Shown one piece after another: positions 1 to 8,292 of a stretch of 64,000 nt of DNA (positions are counted from its first letter, which is position 1; every line of letters begins with the position of its first letter). Origin of the DNA: CBDBBY01 sp965203215 (GTDB lineage Bacteria; Pseudomonadota; Alphaproteobacteria; Rhodobacterales; Rhodobacteraceae). A model generated the notes under the pieces. That model searched no databases. It was not told the origin of the DNA and saw nothing but the letters and a program-made list of their open reading frames with translations. A program made the position numbers and the translations under genes. The stretch lies in NCBI GenBank assembly GCA_965203215.1, contig CBDBBY010000001.1:3224001-3288000 (forward strand), given 5' to 3'.

Positions 1-1591
1 AATCGACGTCAAATAGACCTGCGTCTTCTACAATTGTCTCCTCGGACGGCATGACAGAATCTGGCTTTAACCGAGAAAAGGCGGACAAGATATGCTCCGC
101 ATCACATCGGTCACCCGTATCCAAGGTATGGAACCGCATCGCTTTCCGGAGAAGAGGGTCGATGCTACTGTCGAAAACAGTCTTTCGGTAGTATTCCCTA
201 GGTAAGCTTTTGGCATCGGGAGGTCCAGCAAGAAGCGCGACAAGTTCGTCTTCTTGGCTTTCCGACATGCGCTCTCTGAGCCCTTTGTACTCAGCGCGTA
301 CCGCTTCTCCTTCGCCATTCTCCTCATAATAAGCCCGATGGAAAATAAAGGCATGGGGAAGGCTAAGCAACCGCTTGAACTCCCTACTGTCATGGCCATA
401 AGCATGTGCAAAATACGATGGGCTGCCGCTGACGATACCACGAGTGGCCTGAAGCATAATTTGAAATGAGCGCAGAAAATAGCGGTTCCAGTTCTTTCCA
501 ACATGCGAACGATCCTTCAGTGTCACCGGATGGTAGCGCATGGGAAAGGACCAAATGCGAATCTTCATCTCTTCGTTCAATGCAATGTTGATATTCATGC
601 GTTCATAAAGATCTTCCGGTGTATCCATAAAGTTGTAGAGCATATAGTTCGAAAGTGAATTAATTTGATTGTCCGCAGCCATACGAACAGCCGTTTCGTA
701 AACCTTGCGCATACCGATGTGATCGAAGGCGATACGAAGTGGGTCAATGCAGATTCTAGCCATTTCCCTCAGATACATGGGTGACTTAGCCAAAATGCGA
801 GCGTCTACTCCTTGATTAAAGTCAACCCGTCGCTTGACAGGTCGCCTACCGGCCCGTGTAAGCGTCGCCCCCTTTTCGAAGCCAAGGTCGCGAATTTCAG
901 CGATCACCTCACGATATCGAGCGGACGCCGCAACGTTATTGTCCATCAATACTAGATCTTTTTTCGGTCCGTGCGCGGCGGAAACGCCATGCACCAAGTT
1001 AAAAAGAGGTGGCATTTCTCGCTGCGGCCCCTCAAGCTTGGGGACCCCACAAAAAGCGCATTTGCGCACACAGCCACGCGAAGCGTAACCAAAATAGGCA
1101 TCGTTGACCGGATAGGTGTAGTCAATATCGTCGAGGATTTCGTAATCTGGGTTCAGTTCCTCAATCGGCGTTCCACATATGTCATCCGCTCCAAATTCGT
1201 AATTTTCGGCAGAAAGCTGAAGTGATTTGGCAGGCGACCCATCTAGAAGGCCCTTGATGAACCGCACACCTGCCCAGCGCGGCTCGCGCGTGAACTCTTC
1301 ATGCATAAGGGAAGCAGCGACCCCACCGACAAATACTCTTTCTGATTGATGGTGGGCAACCTGTATGGCAAGATCGATCGCAGCAGCAGTGCGCTTCCAC
1401 TCGAAACTGAACAGCGTCGTAACGTATACTCGATCCCACGGCACACCTAGCAACGCACTCACACTCCCCCCTTTCATAAATCTGACATAGTCGCCCCGTG
1501 ACTTGTGATAGGTCGCTAGCTTCATCAAACCGAGCGGCGGGTATTTGTTTGGGTAGGCTGGCTCCAGCAACAGTACGCGGTTAGGGGTCAC
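1..1591 (-). CDS. B12-type radical SAM protein (3' end outside window)
   Basis: An open frame starts at GTG 1591-1589 and runs uninterrupted to the left edge, giving about 530 codons with no stop in the window. The N-terminal part (residue 6 onward, VLLLEPAYPNKYPPLGL) resembles the cobalamin-binding domain of B12-dependent radical SAM enzymes. A CX3CX2C cluster (C174, C178, C181 in CVRKCAFC) is the classic site for the 4Fe-4S cluster that cleaves S-adenosylmethionine. The start lies 2 nt after the stop of the GHKL ATPase gene, so it is almost certainly co-transcribed with the nuclease/translocase operon. The substrate is unknown. A GTG start is chosen because no nearby ATG fits and the spacing suggests translational coupling. 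The radical SAM assignment is strong; the B12 domain and any defence role are inference. Confidence 0.82.
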   Translation of the reverse strand, partial: MTPNRVLLLEPAYPNKYPPLGLMKLATYHKSRGDYVRFMKGGSVSALLGVPWDRVYVTTLFSFEWKRTAAAIDLAIQVAHHQSERVFVGGVAASLMHEEFTREPRWAGVRFIKGLLDGSPAKSLQLSAENYEFGADDICGTPIEELNPDYEILDDIDYTYPVNDAYFGYASRGCVRKCAFCGVPKLEGPQREMPPLFNLVHGVSAAHGPKKDLVLMDNNVAASARYREVIAEIRDLGFEKGATLTRAGRRPVKRRVDFNQGVDARILAKSPMYLREMARICIDPLRIAFDHIGMRKVYETAVRMAADNQINSLSNYMLYNFMDTPEDLYERMNINIALNEEMKIRIWSFPMRYHPVTLKDRSHVGKNWNRYFLRSFQIMLQATRGIVSGSPSYFAHAYGHDSREFKRLLSLPHAFIFHRAYYEENGEGEAVRAEYKGLRERMSESQEDELVALLAGPPDAKSLPREYYRKTVFDSSIDPLLRKAMRFHTLDTGDRCDAEHILSAFSRLKPDSVMPSEETIVEDAGLFDVD

Positions 1592-1593
1592 GG

Positions 1594-3162
1594 TCAGTTT
1601 CTTTGGCCGGGTTGCAACGCGACGTTGACCTTCTCAATGATCCTTCGGAACATCTCTTCATCAAGTTCGTCTTGTAGAATCTGGCGGACCTTGCGAAGCG
1701 CTCGGCGTGTCTCCCTGCTCAAATGCGCTTGCGCCTCATCAGCTTTTGTCGTCTTTACGTCAGTAACTCGTTCCGCTGCCTCTTCGAGTTCGCGTCTTGC
1801 CTTGCGTAATCTTTCCTTTTCTTCCTCTGGGCAGTTCCGCTTTCCCGCTCTTTGTTCAAGCTTCTCCGCCTCATCCCTGAGTTTCTGCGCCATTTTCCTC
1901 TGCTCGTCCGGCGACACAAAACCACGCTGGATAGCTTTGTCTGCACTTTTCCAACTCTTTTCAGCTCGTCTTTCCAGATTTTCAATGGACTTATTTCTTT
2001 GGTCGGATTCCCTGCGGATATCCTTTCCGATTAATATAGCTTCGATTCGCAAATGTTCCTTGATATCAGCCCAAGCTATTGAGTCTTCAAAGTTATCTCG
2101 TTGGGTGTTTGGAGTGAGCTTGTGATCGGTAATATGAATCTCTCCAAAGCACCACCTAGCATGACTGGGAGTCGTGAACAGATCCCGGGTAATGGAATCG
2201 TCGCCAACCGCGATGTTGTGCATGCGTATTCTGAGGCCCGCATAAGGGATATCTTCAAGAGCGCCTTGGCGTTCATGCGAGGCTAGCCATCCCCACCATC
2301 CGTCGACTGGGTTCCCTTCTATGGGTAGCGCAACCACATCCTCGACTCTGACGGTCCGCTTATTGCCGCGTCTATTGATTGTCCCAAATGTGTTTTTAAA
2401 TGGCCGTCTTACGTCGTGCTGGAGATGTCCTGCGGCGTCGCGGATTGTGATCTGAATGTGATCCAGTGACGATTTACTTTCTGCCTTCTGGGCAATTGAG
2501 TGTATCTTTTCTTTATGCGACCACACTACCGGGTCATAGTCCACCGGTGCAATCTGTGCCAAATAGTCTGCGACACGGTTTTTGTCCAAGAACTGTTCGC
2601 CTTCCTTATTGATTTCTTCTAATACCACTTCGAGATAACGAGCTCCCGGCCTTTCGATGTCCTCGTCGATCACCGAGTTGCTACTAACTGCATCGACAAT
2701 GGTGGTAGCTTTTTGACCAGCACGAGTCAGGCGGTTTATCCCTGCGGCGTCGAACTTAACGATGCATTTCTTGCCGAAACCGTTCGACGTCTCAAACCGC
2801 AGCATTTTACAGTATGTGATGCCGGCCATACGGCCAATGCCTCGAAATCCAGCATTCTCTATCAATCCCGCGTCAGTTTCCGCCTTAGCGGAGTTACCAA
2901 GATCAAGAAGATAAACCGCGGCTGCTTCCGGTTCTAAGCCGGTTCCATTATCCCGTATCCGAACAGTTCGGGCATCTGGATCGATTCTGATCTGAACCTC
3001 ACCTTCACTGGGCTTGAGCAACCGATCACGCCGGGCAGTGCGAATACTGTCATAGGCATTTTGAACATATTCACGAATGGTGTGCAACGGCTCGCTGTAC
3101 ATACCCTTCGTAATTGTTTCGAGAAGATGAACGCCAAGGGTCGGTTTGTGGCTTGATACCAT
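1594..3162 (-). CDS. GHKL (Hsp90/histidine-kinase-like) ATPase
   Basis: The protein has about 522 residues. The Bergerat ATP-binding fold is clear: N-box EYVQNAYDS (residues 31-39), G1 box DNGTGL (71-76) and G2 box GFRGIGRM (105-112). The middle section has no motif I can name. The C-terminal third (about 395-500) is rich in Lys, Glu and Arg and looks like a coiled coil. I prefer the ATG at 3162, 4 nt after the HerA stop, over the upstream in-frame codon at 3186, because the N-terminus then begins just before the conserved helix. Such stand-alone Hsp90-like ATPases occur in several bacterial conflict systems, where they probably act as ATP-driven switches. Its position between herA and a radical SAM gene suggests a component of one complex or pathway. 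The biochemical role is unknown. Confidence 0.8.
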   Translation of the reverse strand: MVSSHKPTLGVHLLETITKGMYSEPLHTIREYVQNAYDSIRTARRDRLLKPSEGEVQIRIDPDARTVRIRDNGTGLEPEAAAVYLLDLGNSAKAETDAGLIENAGFRGIGRMAGITYCKMLRFETSNGFGKKCIVKFDAAGINRLTRAGQKATTIVDAVSSNSVIDEDIERPGARYLEVVLEEINKEGEQFLDKNRVADYLAQIAPVDYDPVVWSHKEKIHSIAQKAESKSSLDHIQITIRDAAGHLQHDVRRPFKNTFGTINRRGNKRTVRVEDVVALPIEGNPVDGWWGWLASHERQGALEDIPYAGLRIRMHNIAVGDDSITRDLFTTPSHARWCFGEIHITDHKLTPNTQRDNFEDSIAWADIKEHLRIEAILIGKDIRRESDQRNKSIENLERRAEKSWKSADKAIQRGFVSPDEQRKMAQKLRDEAEKLEQRAGKRNCPEEEKERLRKARRELEEAAERVTDVKTTKADEAQAHLSRETRRALRKVRQILQDELDEEMFRRIIEKVNVALQPGQRN

Positions 3163-3166
3163 CGCC

Positions 3167-4864
3167 CTATCCCGGCCTGTAAGCATTTCGTGGAAAACGG
3201 ATCTTTAATGTTCCGGCAGAGAATCTTGTATGGCTGACCAAGAGTTCTCCCTTTCTAAGGAAGGGCACGCGCTGTGTCTGACTTCCGGGAAGACCTCTGA
3301 TCTCGGGATCTTTCTTCGCTTCGACAGCCGTTGTGCGTCCGAATACCTGCGTGCTGGAATTTCCTGTCACTTGATCATCCACTCCCGTACGAAATTGCTC
3401 AGCTCCAAAAAGGATGATACCCTCCGACCGCCCCCGTTCGCTGATTTCGCGGAGATGGCGCGTGATTGATCGGGTCTGTGTCCGGCTCGGAGCAAACTTG
3501 TTCAGTTCGTCGGCAAAGAGGATGACGGTGCCTAGATTAGGTGTTTTGTCTTCCTCTTTCTCATCTTCATCGAACTGGAGATCACCAACCTTCGCGCGTC
3601 GAACGAGTTCGATGATATCTCCAACGACAAAACTCTGCAGATAGTCGGGAAGTTGGGCGATATCGACGACAACCACATGTCCGGGCTGGAGATGGTTCAG
3701 TATCTGCCTGATTGGCACCTGCCTTATCATTTCAGCTTTACGACTCTTCTCTGTAAACAGGTCGTTTTTAGTTCGCTGAAGTATCAGACGCGCAAAGCGT
3801 CGCCACGAGACAACAGGAATTTGTTTCTCAGGTGTATTTTCTGCCCATGATTTTATCCGTTGTCGAAATCCGCTCCAAGGCGAATTATCGATTATGTTGG
3901 CCGTGCAGTAATCCGCACAACTGACCAATGTGTGATTTGGGTCGTCGATGTCCTCAACCAAATGACGGAGCCGTTCAACGATACCAGCTACGTTATAGAA
4001 GTAGCGATAAGCTCTCCCATCCTTCACGTTTTCCTCAACTTTGTCTGAGCTAAGTTTCGTCTGAGCATGCGCATGGACACTGACGTCCGAGTACGGATAA
4101 AAGTAAGCGACATTCTTTAGCGGACCAGCGTTTAGACCACACTTCCTCCAATCCTTCTTGGTCTGCTCCTCAAGATCCGGTGCTTCCTCGTGCAAGTTCA
4201 AGAGGTCAGCACCCTTTACATTTAAGATTAAGAAAGCAGCCCGATTCCCTTCATTCCATTCGCACTCCTGCTTTTGCTGAATAGCCGTGAGTAGAAACAT
4301 TGCGTATGAGGTCTTCGTGGCAAGACCCGAGATTCCTGAGATATTCAGGTGCCCACCCTCCGGACCTATGAGGTAATCCGCGTCCATGTCAACATGGATT
4401 GTCATGGGCTTTTGCTCAGGCCCCGACATCGTGATGTAGCCTGCAGGGGTCTTGCGGCTGTAATCGTCTATGCCAAGCGCCTTGCGCACACCTTTCGCAT
4501 CAGGCCAATGGACTGCCGACTCGTGTGGGACTGGCATCTCAATGTCACGGGTATTGAAGAGGACAGTAGCATCAGCGTAGGTAGTTGTAATCCGCGCCAT
4601 TCGAGGTGCAATACCTGCGTCTCCAAAATCGGCAGAGATGAAGCTGCTCAAAGGACTCGGCACATCAGAGACCTGCTCGATCTCGTCAATGATCGCGTAG
4701 AATTCCCCAACTTTAGCCAACTGTTCCGGTGGGGCAAGACGTACGAGATCAAACGGCTTGAGCTGAACATTGGGCTCAAGCCAGAACCGAACTCCTACAG
4801 TTGTTGTTGGGCTTCGTTCAGTGGCCACTACGCGCCCTATGGGGCTGTCACTGTTCATCAGCAT
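3167..4864 (-). CDS. HerA-like hexameric DNA translocase
   Basis: The protein has about 565 residues. The N-terminal beta-barrel-like region is followed by a P-loop-like motif GISGLATKTS (177-186) and a Walker B/HerA signature ILFADELNKFAP (448-459). The latter is highly characteristic of HerA/FtsK-type DNA pumps (DUF87). Unusually, the P-loop has an extra residue compared with the usual GxxGxGK[ST] and lacks the Gly immediately before the Lys, as in some other HerA relatives I recall. HerA normally forms a hexamer that feeds DNA to the nuclease NurA, and a NurA-like gene lies 32 nt upstream in the same operon. Start ATG 4864 is used; ATG 4858 is an alternative. In bacteria HerA pairs with various effectors in anti-phage systems, so a defence role is plausible. 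Confidence 0.87.
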   Translation of the reverse strand: MLMNSDSPIGRVVATERSPTTTVGVRFWLEPNVQLKPFDLVRLAPPEQLAKVGEFYAIIDEIEQVSDVPSPLSSFISADFGDAGIAPRMARITTTYADATVLFNTRDIEMPVPHESAVHWPDAKGVRKALGIDDYSRKTPAGYITMSGPEQKPMTIHVDMDADYLIGPEGGHLNISGISGLATKTSYAMFLLTAIQQKQECEWNEGNRAAFLILNVKGADLLNLHEEAPDLEEQTKKDWRKCGLNAGPLKNVAYFYPYSDVSVHAHAQTKLSSDKVEENVKDGRAYRYFYNVAGIVERLRHLVEDIDDPNHTLVSCADYCTANIIDNSPWSGFRQRIKSWAENTPEKQIPVVSWRRFARLILQRTKNDLFTEKSRKAEMIRQVPIRQILNHLQPGHVVVVDIAQLPDYLQSFVVGDIIELVRRAKVGDLQFDEDEKEEDKTPNLGTVILFADELNKFAPSRTQTRSITRHLREISERGRSEGIILFGAEQFRTGVDDQVTGNSSTQVFGRTTAVEAKKDPEIRGLPGSQTQRVPFLRKGELLVSHTRFSAGTLKIRFPRNAYRPG

Positions 4865-4896
4865 TCTCCATCTTGCTCAATCACAGATTCGGAACG

Positions 4897-5982
4897 TTAC
4901 AGATATGATCTAATCGTTTGATCATCTCGAAAGCGCGTCTTTATGTATCGTTCTGTCAAGTGGACCGGATACAAATGGCTCGCCCATCGTCGGTCCGCAG
5001 AAGGTGTCGTCGGATGTCGCAGGGCGAGTACACTTTGTGAAATTCGGTCGCACTGGTCTGTCGCGAGCGGACGTTGATGGCCGGCCTCGCCATCTGGAAA
5101 AAGCTCAAGCTTAACCACTCCGTCATCGACAGACAGGCCAGCCAACTGCTTTTCAGAATGAAGCCGTAAATACCATGCCCCGATCGCTAGATTGGTGCGG
5201 GGTACGGTGACTTTGCGCGCAGGCGTTCGATGCCGATGTTTCAGACCGGCAATTAACCCTCCAACCTGTTTAGCGTTCTGGCCGTGTCCGACTCGCTGAT
5301 GCAAGTCGAAAGATTTGGCTAATCCAACGACGTTACGGAAAGCCTCCCTTGCTCGATCAAAGTTCCCATAAAACTGTAACGACCCATCAATCATGAGCAT
5401 ATTTTCGCGCGTGACTTTTTCTGAATCTGCAAGATTCTTGATCAAATCAATTTCCATTTCATGCATACTGGAGAGCATTTTTTTTCGCGCAGCATCCAAT
5501 GGTTCAGTCTGATCCGTAAGGATATAGCTATCGAAATTTAGGTCCAAAGGCCAACGCGACGAGCTTGCCGCGTCTTGCACGAGGCGCTCTGCTTCTGTCT
5601 TGTCTATCTCAGGGAACGTGTCAGGAAGAAGAAACACATTCTGATTCCGGTACTCCTCGACGCGAATGCCGTCCTTATCGAGTCTTGTCGCGGCGACGGC
5701 GATTTGCGTTATGAAGATCGGCAGATAGCGACCGTCATTATCGACAATATGCCCCGCGCTAGTGGTTCTCATGGAGCCATCGACAAAATATCGGAATAAT
5801 TGTGGTGCGTGGGAATTACTTTCCTCGACTACGACCTGTTCCGTTTTTGGCCGGGGCTCCTCGAATGGGGCGTAAACTGGTCGGCCGTCGTCTTCGGTTT
5901 CAGTCGACACAAGCGAGTCCGCCTCCCTAGGGGCATAACACTGGAATCGGTTTTTTTGGAGCAACTCGAGTATTCGCGCCAT
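4897..5982 (-). CDS. NurA-like nuclease
   Basis: The protein has 361 residues. It carries the features of the NurA domain: an early acidic motif FVDGSMRT (D68), a second acidic motif MLMIDGSLQF (D199) and a C-terminal segment LYPVHLTERYIK (338-348). NurA enzymes are Mn-dependent exo/endonucleases that assemble on the HerA ring and resect DNA. This gene heads the operon and is followed by herA, the order expected for a physical partnership. The first 60 residues are acidic and probably linker-like. Beyond the motifs the similarity is weak, so family membership is inferred from motif spacing plus the HerA neighbour. The gene starts at ATG 5982; any promoter must lie in the AT-rich stretch at about 6000-6070, but I could not identify convincing -35/-10 boxes. 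Confidence 0.72.
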   Translation of the reverse strand: MARILELLQKNRFQCYAPREADSLVSTETEDDGRPVYAPFEEPRPKTEQVVVEESNSHAPQLFRYFVDGSMRTTSAGHIVDNDGRYLPIFITQIAVAATRLDKDGIRVEEYRNQNVFLLPDTFPEIDKTEAERLVQDAASSSRWPLDLNFDSYILTDQTEPLDAARKKMLSSMHEMEIDLIKNLADSEKVTRENMLMIDGSLQFYGNFDRAREAFRNVVGLAKSFDLHQRVGHGQNAKQVGGLIAGLKHRHRTPARKVTVPRTNLAIGAWYLRLHSEKQLAGLSVDDGVVKLELFPDGEAGHQRPLATDQCDRISQSVLALRHPTTPSADRRWASHLYPVHLTERYIKTRFRDDQTIRSYL

Positions 5983-6533
5983 GTAGATTTTCGTAGTCTG
6001 TCCGCAGTCCGTGTTAAACTGAATTCTATGTCACAAATACACAATTTTCCTTCATTAGAAAACAGATGCATGAGTTAGGGTCAGAACCATCGTGTATGGA
6101 CGCCCTCGACAATACGAGTTTTTTCCTGCTCAATTTCGGGCGTCAAGTCAAGTGCTTTCATGGGGGGCACCCCATTTGGCATGAAACTTTTCTTCCGTTG
6201 GGCACACCTCACCCGCTCCCTTGCTGTGCCGGAGTCGAACGGCGTCTGCGGACTGTCGCTCCCCAGAACCGATGGCGTTCGCGGGAGGCCCCCGCTGTGG
6301 CCCATCTGGCGAGGGTCCCGTTGCGCAGAGCGCGGCTTGCATCAGGCCGGCTGTTCGAGGCTGCAGTCCTTCATCTGTTGTGGACTGATAATTCCGCAGG
6401 TTTGGCCGGGCATGTCAAGCGCCGGTCTTGAAGTCCGCCGCGTAGGGACGGACGGCATGCATTCGGCATTGAGCGGTCGAAGGGGAAGTGGCGAAATCCG
6501 TTTCATTGTCGGGGGCAAGCGGCAAAAGGCCAA
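5983..6533. other. Intergenic region with nested inverted repeat
   Basis: I see no convincing gene in these 550 bases. Two nested inverted repeats sit at 6156-6186: an inner stem ATGGGG/CCCCAT (6160-6165 with 6170-6175, loop GGCA) and an outer pair TTTCATG/CATGAAA (6156-6162 with 6180-6186). This could be a hairpin terminator, an operator or an old mobile-element end. The surrounding short open frames resemble no protein I know. Confidence 0.35.
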
Positions 6534-6809
6534 TCATGTGGGTTTCTTGAGGGTATAGAACGGAACTCCGCGAACAGGACGGATATTTTTGATTGTCGAG
6601 ATCTTCGATGCAGGCTGCGTTATGAGAAACACTCCCTCAACCCTCGATAGGTTCGGGACCTGCTTGCGCAGCATCGTGCCGATCTTGCGCGCTTTTTCCG
6701 ACACGCGCTCGGCTTCCCGTTCGACGATAGCAATGTTTCGTTTGACCCACGTCTCGGTCCAGTGCTTGACCTCAACGATTTGGACTATGTCGACGAGATG
6801 GAAGCCCAC
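6534..6809 (-). pseudogene. NERD/PD-(D/E)xK-like nuclease fragment
   Basis: This is a short frame of about 91 residues with a possible GTG start at 6809. It includes the motif IVEVKHW, the E-x-K half of a PD-(D/E)xK active site as in nuclease-related (NERD) domains. An amphipathic helix EREAERVSEKARKIG and a hydrophobic strand GVFLIT follow, as in a NERD C-terminus. The same frame is closed by a stop codon upstream, so the N-terminal part with the first catalytic acid is missing. I therefore read it as the remnant of a longer nuclease gene. It lies divergently next to an AbiEi-like gene. A functional small protein cannot be excluded. Confidence 0.45.
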
Positions 6810-6925
6810 CCACCTAAAGCGTCTTACGCAAGCGCGCGTTCTGCGATCATGCCCATTCTACGAAAGCAGCTTGAAATTTTCACTAGATTCTTTATTTTCA
6901 ACATGCGCTGAAAATATAGGAATCA

Positions 6926-7981
6926 ATGAACAGCCTAAAGCATCAGGCAGCGGAAAAGCTTAAACAGTTGCTTGGCCAAGTGCCGTCCATCAAACTGGAT
7001 GACATGCAGCCGGAAGCACTTTCCGGCAACGGCAGCCCTGATTTTCAAGTTCATCTGCGCGCCGTGGGTCAACCGCGAACGCTGGTCTGCGAACTATCGG
7101 CCAACGGGCAGCCGCGCCACGTCAGATACGGGTTGTTTCGGCTACGCGATTACATTGCCAACAGTGGCGGCAACCTCGTTCCCATCTTCGCAGCACCGTA
7201 TTTGTCCACTGATTCCCAAGCGCTTTGCCGAGAGCACGAAGTCGGCTTTTTTGACCTTCACGGCAATGCATTCATCTCCTTCGACGGCATTTACATCGAG
7301 CGGCTTGTCGCGGGTGCCCCGCCTGCAGAAAAGCGGAAACTAAAATCTCTGTTTGCGCCAAAGGCCACCCATGTTTTGCTTGTGATGCTTCGCGACCCTG
7401 AACGCGCATGGCGCGTATCCGAATTGGCTAAAGCGTCCGATGTGAGCCTCGGGCACGCCAGTAACGTCAGAGTAGCTTTGTTTGATCATGAGTGGGCGCG
7501 GGTTAGCACCGATGGAATATCTCTGGCGAAGCCAAACGCTCTCCTCGATGCATGGCGAGACAACTACGAGGCGCCGGCAGGAGAAAAACTTCGCTATTAC
7601 ACACACTTGCACGGTCGTGCTTTTGAAGAGGCTGCTCGAAAGGCACTTCGTTTGGAAGCCAACGATGCGCACGCTGCGCTAGCGTCGTACTCCGCCGCGA
7701 ATTGGTTGGCACCTTATGCCAGAACAGGGACAAGTTTCTTCTATGCCGATGACATTGGACTGGAAAAACTTAAGAATGAACTCCAGCTGTCTTCAGCGTC
7801 CAAGGGCGAAAATGTTGTGATTGCTCTGCCGAAGGAGAAATGGCTCCTAAGCGATACTGTCGAGCCGGCACCGGGAATCATCTGCACAAGCCCGGTTCGG
7901 ACTTATCTTGATCTCGCAGCGGCTGGCGAGCGCGGTCAGGAAGCAGCGGAGCACCTTCGACAGAAGGCATTGAAATGGTAG
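6926..7981 (+). CDS. AbiEi-like antitoxin / transcriptional regulator
   Basis: The protein has 351 residues. Two parts can be seen. Residues 1-150 form an alpha/beta domain with EHEVGFFDLHGNAFISF (103-119), a stretch I associate with proteins annotated as type IV AbiEi-family antitoxins. Residues 155-205 form a winged helix-turn-helix (RVSELAKASDVSLGHASNV) that would bind DNA. In type IV systems the antitoxin represses its own operon and counteracts a nucleotidyltransferase toxin. The gene immediately downstream, 6 nt away, begins like such a toxin but is broken. The antitoxin itself looks intact. Family assignment is from recalled similarity rather than catalytic motifs, hence moderate confidence. 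Confidence 0.6.
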   Translation: MNSLKHQAAEKLKQLLGQVPSIKLDDMQPEALSGNGSPDFQVHLRAVGQPRTLVCELSANGQPRHVRYGLFRLRDYIANSGGNLVPIFAAPYLSTDSQALCREHEVGFFDLHGNAFISFDGIYIERLVAGAPPAEKRKLKSLFAPKATHVLLVMLRDPERAWRVSELAKASDVSLGHASNVRVALFDHEWARVSTDGISLAKPNALLDAWRDNYEAPAGEKLRYYTHLHGRAFEEAARKALRLEANDAHAALASYSAANWLAPYARTGTSFFYADDIGLEKLKNELQLSSASKGENVVIALPKEKWLLSDTVEPAPGIICTSPVRTYLDLAAAGERGQEAAEHLRQKALKW

Positions 7982-7987
7982 AAATAC

Positions 7988-8257
7988 GTGTCTGAACCAC
8001 AATCCGCAGTCAATTACGATCACCGAACCGCAGCCGTTGTGAAAGCAGTGCTGGTGGAAATTGGCCAAATCCTCGGCAGCTTTCGCGGAAAATTCGCAGC
8101 TGTCGGAAGCGCTCCCATGACGAGCACTTGTCGCACGCTCTCGCGTATTATCTGCTCCGGGAGGTTTGTCGATTTTCAGTTTAACCCAGTTGCTTTCGGA
8201 GAAGCCAGAACACGGCAGGGTCTCATAGCCGTGCGGTTTCAGACGATAGTAGGATGA
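7988..8257 (+). pseudogene. Truncated AbiEii-type nucleotidyltransferase toxin
   Basis: A GTG start at 7988 follows the antitoxin stop by 6 nt. The first 45 residues (AAVVKAVLVEIGQILGSFRGKFAAVG) match the opening helix and first strand of nucleotidyltransferase toxins of the AbiEii/AbiGii type. The GG..-DxD catalytic segment that should follow is absent: after FAAVG the sequence becomes unrelated, and the frame stops at 8257 after only 89 residues, against roughly 250-320 expected. An internal deletion is the simplest explanation. The result is an orphan antitoxin upstream and a dead toxin here. Confidence 0.5.
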
Positions 8258-8292
8258 AATCAATTAATTGACCTCCAAAGGCAATTTTGACA

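Noticed and set aside
67..504. 145-codon minus-strand frame
   Set aside because: It overlaps the radical SAM gene in another frame; the latter is open over the whole 1.6 kb and has the CX3CX2C motif.
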